7,044 nt of DNA from Bdellovibrio sp. (GTDB lineage Bacteria > Bdellovibrionota > Bdellovibrionia > Bdellovibrionales > Bdellovibrionaceae). Below, piece by piece: positions 1 through 5,331 of this stretch (the stretch's first letter is position 1; each line of letters starts with the position of its first letter). The translations under genes and the position numbers were made by a program. The notes under the pieces were generated by a model. The model searched no databases, was not told the origin of the DNA, and saw only the letters and a program-made list of their open reading frames with translations. The DNA is taken from positions 1 to 7,044 of the forward strand of contig PSRN01000252.1 in NCBI GenBank assembly GCA_003176075.1, written 5' to 3'.

Positions 1-73
1 GGGCGGCGACTTGGGCAGCGGAGCCGCCGAGGGCGGCGACTTGGGCAGCGGAGTCGCCGAAGGCGACTCCTTG
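1..73 (-). repeat. 30-bp tandem repeat with internal hairpins, family A copy 1
   Basis: Two complete 30-bp units (44-73 and 14-43) and the start of a third (1-13), coding in the kinase for a 10-residue unit of the form Q-x-x-A-[FL]-G-x-S-A-A. The plus-strand spans 1-30 and 31-60 differ at a single base. Each unit holds a hairpin with a 3-nt loop: arms 50-58 and 62-70 (9 bp) and arms 23-28 and 32-37 (6 bp). The array continues to the window edge. Confidence 0.88.
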
Positions 74-1960
74 GACAACTTCGGTTGAGATTTCCAAAAC
101 TCCCTTCTGCGGAGGTGCTGGAGGCACCGACTTGGAGTTCGCCATGGCCTGGCAGGCGTTGTTGATCAAATTAAAAACCACCTGCTGGAGCATGCTCGGC
201 TCAATGCGGACCAGAGCGCGCTGGGCTTGCAGATGAATTTGAACACGATGGGTTCGCATCATGCTCTTTAAGAAAGGCAAAGTTTTCTCGACCACCTCAT
301 CAATGGTTGTCTCAATTATATTCTGTCCAGCGGGGGCGCTGAACTCCAACAGGTTTCGAATAATCGCCTGGCTGCGGCCCGCCGCTTTTTCAATTTCAGC
401 GAGATCTTGCGCCGCCGATGTCCCGGGCTGCGATTGCGCGAGCAGCACTTGCGCAAGCGACCGCAAACCCGTCAGCGGGTTGTTCAGCTCGTGGGCGATG
501 TTTCCCGCCAACAGGCCGATGGCGCTCATTTTCTCGCTTTGCAGAACCTTGCTCCGCAAATCTCTCTCGCTCGTGATATCTGAATATAAGTTGATAACAT
601 TGGCGATGCCGCCCGAGGGGCTCAAGTGAATCGGAAAAGAATGGACTTGAAAAATCCGGCCAGCCACTTGAATCACCCCGCGCTGGGCCTGACCTGAGGC
701 GAGCACCCGCTTCACCGGGCAGCCGTCACACACTTCATCCTGGCGCGCGAAAACGCGATGACAACGGTCTTTCTTGTGCCCGTCGGAGAATTTCCGGTTG
801 CTCCGCAGAATCTTCATTTCGCGATCGATAATGGAAATGGGCTCGGTCAAGCTGTCGAAGGTTTTCTCCCAACGGAACGAGTGGAAATTATTTTCGAACT
901 CAAAGAGCAGCCGTTCCAATGCCATCTCGAGGGGGCGGCGCAATTCGGAAAGATGGCTTTCAATGGCTTTCGCTTCCCTGAAGGAGGCCGTGTGTTCGAC
1001 GATGATCAAGGCCTTGCGTGGCCGGATTTCCAAATTGATTTGCAAAGTCTTCGCCACCGGCCGGCCCAAGAGGTTGGCAATCCATTGGGTCAGCTCCTCG
1101 CCGTGATTGAGAAGGTGCGAGGGAACGGACTTCACGACGACCGCGGTCTTTAAAAAAAAGACAAGACCTGATTGTTCGTTCGAGATGGGAAAGACCAAAA
1201 GGGGGCCCAGGATTTGATGAAACGGCCGCAGGTCTTTGCGCAGCTGGCTCAACAGGTCCTCGATCGAGGAAGCCATCGAAAAGTCCTTGATCAGCCGGAC
1301 CAGGCGGCGAATCCGGTTGAGCTTTTCTTCGACTTGTTCTTTCGCAATTTCGATGCCCTTGGTTCGCTCGGCCACGCGGGTTTCCAGGGACAAGGTCAGT
1401 TCCTCCAGTTCACGGTTGTGGCGGGATGACCGACGGATGAGATCAATTCTTTTGGATTCGCGCGAGTACTGTTCCAACGCGTCTTTGACCGCCACCGGAA
1501 GATCTCGCGCGTGGGCGTCGACGACGCGAAACACTTTTCCTTGGTTCACCGCCCGGCGGAAGAGCGGGTAATCCAATCCGTCCGACACAAAAAGACGGAC
1601 GGGAGCGCCAGGAAGCTCCCGGTGTTGAGCGAAAAAATTTAAGTTGGGGTCCAGACGTGAGTCAATGATGATGACGCCAAAAGGCTCGGCCAGAAGCTTT
1701 GGCAAAATCTCATCGAGACTTTGAACATGCACCACAACCGGCGGGGTCTCTGACCGGATCGGAGTTGCCAAATGAGTTTCGACAGGAGTTTCTAAGCGAG
1801 CTTCTAAAGGAGCTTCTAAATGAGTTTTTAGACAAGTTTCCAGTGGTGAGCACACCAAGATGCGATTTGAGCCGGAGGACTCCCGCCGGTCTTCGGTCTC
1901 AGGGGCGTCGCTAGACCCCGGCTTCTCGATCCTTTGAACAACCGCTTGAAAGCTTCCCAT
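1..1960 (-). CDS. Multidomain sensor histidine kinase, C-terminus beyond window
   Basis: Sensor kinase, predicted to be cytoplasmic because no membrane segment is visible. In order I see: a receiver-like domain (about residues 32-165) with a candidate phospho-acceptor Asp100 but no N-terminal acidic pair; a coiled-coil linker (about 175-225); a GAF-like region (about 225-360); a PAS domain (about 366-466) with Cys400, Cys411 and Cys414; a dimerisation domain with the H-box IAHELNNPLTGL, phospho-accepting His490; and the start of the ATPase domain with the N-box NLINNACQAM (Asn601). The G-boxes and stop lie beyond the left edge. The chosen ATG at 1960 follows a modest GAGAG site 6 nt upstream and lies 50 bp inside the preceding gene. 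A later start near residue 35 is possible. Two oddities are a 12-bp tandem array at residues 42-65 and palindromic repeat insertions at about 608-618 and from 630 onward. The input signal and partner regulator cannot be told from the sequence. The kinase identity is secure; the exact start is less so. Confidence 0.92.
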   Translation of the reverse strand, partial: MGSFQAVVQRIEKPGSSDAPETEDRRESSGSNRILVCSPLETCLKTHLEAPLEARLETPVETHLATPIRSETPPVVVHVQSLDEILPKLLAEPFGVIIIDSRLDPNLNFFAQHRELPGAPVRLFVSDGLDYPLFRRAVNQGKVFRVVDAHARDLPVAVKDALEQYSRESKRIDLIRRSSRHNRELEELTLSLETRVAERTKGIEIAKEQVEEKLNRIRRLVRLIKDFSMASSIEDLLSQLRKDLRPFHQILGPLLVFPISNEQSGLVFFLKTAVVVKSVPSHLLNHGEELTQWIANLLGRPVAKTLQINLEIRPRKALIIVEHTASFREAKAIESHLSELRRPLEMALERLLFEFENNFHSFRWEKTFDSLTEPISIIDREMKILRSNRKFSDGHKKDRCHRVFARQDEVCDGCPVKRVLASGQAQRGVIQVAGRIFQVHSFPIHLSPSGGIANVINLYSDITSERDLRSKVLQSEKMSAIGLLAGNIAHELNNPLTGLRSLAQVLLAQSQPGTSAAQDLAEIEKAAGRSQAIIRNLLEFSAPAGQNIIETTIDEVVEKTLPFLKSMMRTHRVQIHLQAQRALVRIEPSMLQQVVFNLINNACQAMANSKSVPPAPPQKGVLEISTEVVQGVAFGDSAAQVAALGGSAAQVAA
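108..135 (-). repeat. Family A palindromic repeat, copy 2
   Basis: On the minus strand it contains CCAAGTCGGTGCCTCC followed by AGCACCTCCGCA, closely matching copy 4 at 5716-5747. It is read in a different codon phase from copy 1 and gives a Ser/Pro/Ala-rich loop (about residues 608-618) directly after the kinase N-box. Confidence 0.75.
1766..1837 (-). repeat. 12-bp tandem repeat array, six units
   Basis: Six contiguous 12-bp units of the general form [AG]CTCNNTTAGAA (imperfect) on the minus strand, encoding a tetrapeptide repeat [TA]-x-[LV]-[EKA] at residues 42-65 of the kinase: TCLK, THLE, APLE, ARLE, TPVE, THLA. Unit length is a multiple of three, so gain or loss of units would keep the frame. 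Confidence 0.9.
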
Positions 1961-2549
1961 GCAATTCTCTCATTAGCTCCAGCCAATTTTGCAGTGAGTT
2001 CGCCAAGTCATATTCAATCACATCCGCCAGCCAATTCGAATCTTTTTTCTCAAAGGACTGCATACTTTCCTCCACCGCTTGGACGGTGGTCCGCTCGCAC
2101 TCATCCCATTTTGGACTTTGCACCACGTCGGCGGCGATGGGAAAACTGCGGATGGAAATCAGGCTGTCAATCAGGAATTGGCACTGATCGATGGCCTTCA
2201 CAAAAGGCGTGTATTGGGTCTGCAGTCCTTTTTCACGAAGGGCCAGGGCCAGGTCATCCACTCGGCTGATCAACTTCGGCAAGTCCTCGACCCAGTTCGA
2301 AATCACCGCGGTTAGAAGATTCTCCGGAGTATCGGCCAGAATTTCAACAAAATCGACGTCGGCGAGAGACATTTGATCGGCTTTCTTTTCCTCGGCCTCC
2401 GGCAAGCTCATGCCGTTGACGCGAAACTGACAAATGAATTCGCCTTTGGTTCGCGAGTCATCCTCGACGGCCTTGAAGACTTCGCCAAGATGGGCCCGTT
2501 CGGGATAGAGATTCTTGAGTTCTTCACCGCTGTACCTGTAGGTTTTCAC
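1911..2549 (-). CDS. Conserved-looking hypothetical protein, 212 aa
   Basis: I do not recognise this family. The protein is acidic and appears soluble, with no signal peptide or membrane segment. The N-terminal part (about residues 1-85) looks mixed alpha/beta, with the stretch CQFRVNG followed by an acidic helix and a strand-like DVDFVEIL. The remainder (about 85-205) looks almost entirely helical. The start is GTG, and its GTGA overlaps the stop of the upstream glycosyltransferase by 4 nt. A strong AAGGAGG precedes it, so translation is probably coupled. Its C-terminal codons overlap the kinase start by 50 bp. Its position between a glycosyltransferase and a sensor kinase suggests a role in the same process, perhaps as a chaperone or adaptor, but nothing in the sequence shows this directly. 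Normal codon flow and tight junctions make it a real gene. Confidence 0.88.
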   Translation of the reverse strand: MKTYRYSGEELKNLYPERAHLGEVFKAVEDDSRTKGEFICQFRVNGMSLPEAEEKKADQMSLADVDFVEILADTPENLLTAVISNWVEDLPKLISRVDDLALALREKGLQTQYTPFVKAIDQCQFLIDSLISIRSFPIAADVVQSPKWDECERTTVQAVEESMQSFEKKDSNWLADVIEYDLANSLQNWLELMRELHGKLSSGCSKDREAGV

Positions 2550-4051
2550 GGGGCCTCCTTCGTGACGCTGGGTTGGAAGTCGGTGGGTTGAACGTAAACT
2601 TCAAGGAAATCCTGGAACATCTTTTGTATCGCGAGATTGCGGTCGCGAAGTTCAATGAACGGCAAAGGCCCCAGGCGAACTTTTTCTGTTTTATACCAGC
2701 GGATCGCCGGAATCAGGCTCGGCACGAGTTTGGCGACCGTCTCAATGATCTCCTCACCGCGATCCAAAAGACCGGCGCGGGTTTGCAAATCCTTGGGTTC
2801 ATGCACGGCTTGCAGGGTCTCGATGACAAAGCTGTTCACGTCGATCAGTTGGCAAATTCCCTCAAGAAACCACTTATCTGGCGGCGGGGGAAAGGGATCC
2901 CCCTGATAGATTGCTTTCAGCAATTGCCATGCAAATTCATCGGTCACGGCACCGACTTGGGTGGCTGAGGTGCCAAGGGCACCGACTTGGCGGCTGAGGC
3001 CGGTGTAGCTGGGCGTCCCCGGACAGGCTTGAATCGTGGCGAACGGGAGTCGCTGGTGTTGCAGCAGACGCGCCACCATGTCGGCCACGGTGTCCGAGGG
3101 CAAGTCCTCCTCTGAAGCGGCGGGAAGAACCACGCTTCCGGGCGAGCGGGGACCGGTTTCCCAAAAGTTCAGCTCACCGACACTTAGGTTCAGTGACGGT
3201 ACCCCGACCAAGGAGGCCATGTGGAGGGGAGCACTGTCGGGACCCACCAACAAGCTGGCCCTTTGAAGCACAGCCATAGTTTGTAAGAGGTCCAAGCGGC
3301 CGACCAAGTTGGTCAGCTCTCCCGCGGGCACCGCCGCGGCCATTTGTTCGCCGATCGCAACTTCATCGGAGCCACCGATCAAGGCGATTTTCACCGGCCG
3401 CAGTTTGCGCAAGTGAGAGAGTATGTTGATCCATTTCGAGTACGTGACTCTTTTGTGGCTTTCACTGGCGCCGACGTGGACGGCCACGAACTCCCCGGGG
3501 AGCCCGAGGTGGTCGATGGCGGGCAACTGAGGCGCTTGCCAGTCCGGGGGACTCAAGTCGACTCCGAGCAAAGTCGCGAAGATCTCGCACAGATGAAATC
3601 GATTGGGCCGGCCCGGTCCCACCTGTGCGTAAAAGTAGGCGCTCATATCATCCGGGATCCGCAAGTAGCCGTCGGAAAAGCGGGTGTAGCCCTTGATCTT
3701 TGTCCCGTTGGTCTCTATTTGATGAACCAGGTAACTCGAAAGCGGCGAAAAGCTCAAGTTGACGATTTGGTCAAAGTTCTCAGAACGTAGCGCTGAGGTC
3801 AATTCGCGCAATTTCTCGAGACTTTCCTCGATCCCGGAAATGCTCGAAGAAACCAGAGGCTGAAGGATTTGCTGGGTCGGCAAAAGATGAACGCGATCGA
3901 CGGCGGTCAAACCTTCACAGGCGCCCGCGAATCGGGGCCGGGTGAGGAGATGGATTTCGCCCGCGGGCTGGCGGCGCTTCAGCGCGCGAAGGGCAGGCCA
4001 GCTCTGGTAGATATCACCGAGTCTCGCGAGTTGAATGACAAGGCTTTTCAT
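2546..4051 (-). CDS. Family 9 glycosyltransferase (heptosyltransferase-like) with long C-terminal extension
   Basis: Predicted GT-B fold sugar transferase of family 9, the family that includes the LPS heptosyltransferases. The N-terminus MKSLVIQLARLGDIYQ is the typical first strand with the LGD motif (residues 11-13). The C-terminal Rossmann half shows the nucleotide-sugar site motif GPDSAPLHMA (Asp272, His277), followed by GVPSLNLSVGELNFW. Length is 501 aa, about 150 more than usual. The extra part (about 370-501) is mostly helical and follows a repeat-derived segment at 355-369. I place the start at the ATG at 4051 because AAGGAG lies 10 nt upstream and the family begins just there; an in-frame TTG at 4078 would add nine residues. 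It overlaps the small upstream gene by 38 bp and the downstream gene by 4 bp. The acceptor is unknown. A surface glycan or a flagellar protein is plausible from context. It lacks the Cys cluster of its paralogue. Confidence 0.93.
   Translation of the reverse strand: MKSLVIQLARLGDIYQSWPALRALKRRQPAGEIHLLTRPRFAGACEGLTAVDRVHLLPTQQILQPLVSSSISGIEESLEKLRELTSALRSENFDQIVNLSFSPLSSYLVHQIETNGTKIKGYTRFSDGYLRIPDDMSAYFYAQVGPGRPNRFHLCEIFATLLGVDLSPPDWQAPQLPAIDHLGLPGEFVAVHVGASESHKRVTYSKWINILSHLRKLRPVKIALIGGSDEVAIGEQMAAAVPAGELTNLVGRLDLLQTMAVLQRASLLVGPDSAPLHMASLVGVPSLNLSVGELNFWETGPRSPGSVVLPAASEEDLPSDTVADMVARLLQHQRLPFATIQACPGTPSYTGLSRQVGALGTSATQVGAVTDEFAWQLLKAIYQGDPFPPPPDKWFLEGICQLIDVNSFVIETLQAVHEPKDLQTRAGLLDRGEEIIETVAKLVPSLIPAIRWYKTEKVRLGPLPFIELRDRNLAIQKMFQDFLEVYVQPTDFQPSVTKEAP
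2554..2560 (-). promoter_or_regulatory. Ribosome binding site of the 212-aa gene
   Basis: AAGGAGG on the minus strand, 4 nt before the GTG at 2549, within the last codons of the second glycosyltransferase. It supports the GTG start and coupled translation. Confidence 0.75.
2944..3000 (-). repeat. Family A palindromic repeat, copy 3 (tandem)
   Basis: One full 30-bp unit (2960-2989) and half of another (2944-2959), flanked by related bases up to 3000. It codes for QVGALGTSAT then QVGAV at residues 355-369 of the second glycosyltransferase. The hairpin arms GGTGCC (2969-2974) and GGCACC (2978-2983) pair perfectly around AAG. It has the same codon phase as copy 1. Confidence 0.85.
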
Positions 4052-4196
4052 GTGGCACTTGCTCCTTCGCCAATTCAATTAGAATTTGCAATTCCTCGGC
4101 TTCGGCGGTGTAGCCTTTTGTCCGTCGAATTTCCTCAGAGGCTTTCTCGAGCTTCTTCAAAGCTTGCAAGAGATAGGCTTCGATCTCCGTGGTCAT
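4014..4196 (-). CDS. Small helical protein, 60 aa, unknown function
   Basis: Small open frame lying between, and overlapping, the two glycosyltransferase genes. The ATG at 4196 is preceded by GGGAGG with 5 nt spacing, a strong ribosome binding site. The frame runs open further upstream (to an ATG at 4304), but that segment translates a GC-rich hairpin repeat into Arg-rich sequence and is unlikely to be protein. Residues 1-48 look like one amphipathic, charged helix or a short helical hairpin, rich in Glu, Lys, Leu and Ala. The last dozen residues are polar and probably disordered. There is no signal peptide or Cys motif. It overlaps the downstream gene by 38 bp and the tail of the upstream gene by 62 bp. 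A small accessory subunit of the glycosyltransferases or a chaperone-like factor is possible. I do not recognise the family. Confidence 0.72.
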   Translation of the reverse strand: MTTEIEAYLLQALKKLEKASEEIRRTKGYTAEAEELQILIELAKEQVPHEKPCHSTRETR

Positions 4197-5331
4197 GGCG
4201 TCCTCCCAGCGTCGGCGGCGGAACACCCGTGGCGGCTTTGCCGCCCACGCTGCCCGCGACGTGTGTTTCGATCGTTTGTATTTGGTGAAGATGGTTTTCT
4301 TCAATACGAATCAATGTGAATTCTTTGGTTGGCGAGGGGTTTTTACCGTGAATGATTGATTCGGCGACGGAAAAAACCTGATCGGCGCGCAGTCTCTCCG
4401 CGCAATGGTGTCTTGCCTGATGGCAAGTGCCGGAGTGAAAGCAAGGGGAGCAAGGCGCCTGGGGCCAAAGGACATGAGCCCCGCGTTGCCGTGGAGCTGT
4501 CTTTCGCGGGTTGGCTGGCCCTAAGAACAAGCCAAGGGTCGGAATGCCGAACAGCACCGCGAAGTGCAGCACGCTCGTGTCGCCGCTGATCAAAAGCCGG
4601 CAGTCCTCAGCTTGCCTTTTCATTTCAAGTAACGATAAGGCCGCGATCTTACAATCCGGAAAATGACGGCGAAGAATATCAGATTCCGCCGGGGCACCGA
4701 CGATCAGGCCGTCGAGACGCTGGCAAAGTTCGCGCCAAGATGAAAGGTGCCAATTTTTTTTGTCGTCGCTGGTGAGCGGTTGCAGCCAAACGGGCCTTTG
4801 TAGATGAGGTTGCGCACCGGTTTGGGGCGGCGTCCCTGCTAATGGTCGTGCCTCCACCAGCGGCGGCGACGGGAGGCTTAATGCCTCCGCCAAAAAGTCA
4901 ATGTAACTCAATCGGGGAAAAGATGTTTCAATCCACTGATCATTGAATTCCCGCAGCGCGGGAGTCCATCCGGCGGCACGGCCCTCGGCAAATTGAACGC
5001 CCACTTTTTCGCCGCCTCTCAGGCAGTCCATCAAGCGAGCGGAAAAGCGAGTGTGGGTAAAATTGTAGATCTTGTGGAAGGACTCGCGGTCCAGGGATTC
5101 AATCAATTGTTCCAGTAAATAAGCCCCTCGATACCAGGGTCGCCGCTGATCCTGAAGGTGAAATTGCCGGCGGGGATAGAGGTGAAATCGCCATTCTGGA
5201 AAGAGTGGCACCGCCGGGGCGAGTTCATCAAACCCGCTGACGTGGATTTCGTCGTCAGTCATGGCCCGCAGAAGATGGGCCTGCTGGAAGAAATCCCCAA
5301 GGCGAAGAAAGGAAAGTACCAGGATCTTCAA
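4135..5331 (-). CDS. Family 9 glycosyltransferase (heptosyltransferase-like)
   Basis: Predicted GT-B sugar transferase of family 9. From a TTG start the protein begins LKILVLSFLRLGDFFQ, matching the usual GT9 N-terminus with LGD at 11-13. The C-terminal half contains SGDTSVLHFAVLFGIPTLGLF (Asp251, His256), the family's donor-site signature. A Cys cluster follows at 294, 297, 303 and 310 (C-x2-C-x5-C-x6-C), as in many heptosyltransferase-like proteins. The TTG at 5331 overlaps the previous stop as TTGA and has GGGAG 8 nt upstream, so I prefer it. An in-frame ATG at 5379 would add 16 residues that do not resemble the family. A Pro-rich linker lies between the two halves. The C-terminal tail beyond about residue 340 is atypical: it runs through a GC-rich hairpin repeat and then 62 bp into the next gene, so the original stop may have been lost. 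The acceptor is unknown. Confidence 0.92.
   Translation of the reverse strand: MKILVLSFLRLGDFFQQAHLLRAMTDDEIHVSGFDELAPAVPLFPEWRFHLYPRRQFHLQDQRRPWYRGAYLLEQLIESLDRESFHKIYNFTHTRFSARLMDCLRGGEKVGVQFAEGRAAGWTPALREFNDQWIETSFPRLSYIDFLAEALSLPSPPLVEARPLAGTPPQTGAQPHLQRPVWLQPLTSDDKKNWHLSSWRELCQRLDGLIVGAPAESDILRRHFPDCKIAALSLLEMKRQAEDCRLLISGDTSVLHFAVLFGIPTLGLFLGPANPRKTAPRQRGAHVLWPQAPCSPCFHSGTCHQARHHCAERLRADQVFSVAESIIHGKNPSPTKEFTLIRIEENHLHQIQTIETHVAGSVGGKAATGVPPPTLGGRHDHGDRSLSLASFEEARESL
4202..4207 (-). promoter_or_regulatory. Ribosome binding site of the 60-aa gene
   Basis: GGGAGG on the minus strand, 5 nt before the ATG at 4196. It decides the start of the small gene and lies at the end of the family B hairpin element. 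Confidence 0.75.
4202..4260 (-). repeat. GC-rich hairpin element (family B) at a gene junction
   Basis: Contains a perfect 6-bp stem with a 3-nt loop, GGCGGC-TTT-GCCGCC (4231-4245). With a one-base bulge the pairing extends outward to GTGG and CCAC. It encodes the Gly/Ala/Pro-rich end of the first glycosyltransferase (VGGKAATGVPPPTLGG), and its last bases are the GGGAGG that precedes the small gene. It has the same stem and loop sizes as family A but a different sequence. A single copy in this window, so calling it a mobile repeat is inference. Confidence 0.55.

Noticed and set aside
1..73. CRISPR array suggested by near-identical 30-bp units
   Set aside because: The units are directly adjacent with no spacers and are translated in frame within the kinase gene.
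758..1153. Plus-strand open frame of 131 codons opposite the kinase gene
   Set aside because: It lies wholly antisense to a gene with clear kinase, PAS and GAF-like features and shows no family motif of its own.
1141..1165. Possible terminator at the T8 run
   Set aside because: No GC-rich stem immediately precedes the T run on the coding strand, and it lies in the middle of an open kinase gene.
1699..1914. Plus-strand frame with a repeated Glu/Leu/Phe pattern that looks like an amphipathic helix
   Set aside because: The pattern is the antisense reading of the 12-bp tandem array in the kinase gene.
3344..3790. Plus-strand open frame of 148 codons
   Set aside because: It is antisense to the N-terminal half of the second GT9, whose sense motifs are convincing.
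4197..4304. Upstream extension of the 60-aa gene to an ATG at 4304
   Set aside because: The added residues are a translation of the hairpin repeat (Arg/Trp/Pro-rich), and the strong ribosome binding site points to the ATG at 4196.
4872..4888. Inverted repeat GGAGGC-TTAAT-GCCTCC in the first GT9 gene
   Set aside because: The stem is only 6 bp with a 5-nt loop, it does not share the family A core, and such short stems are expected by chance in GC-rich coding DNA.
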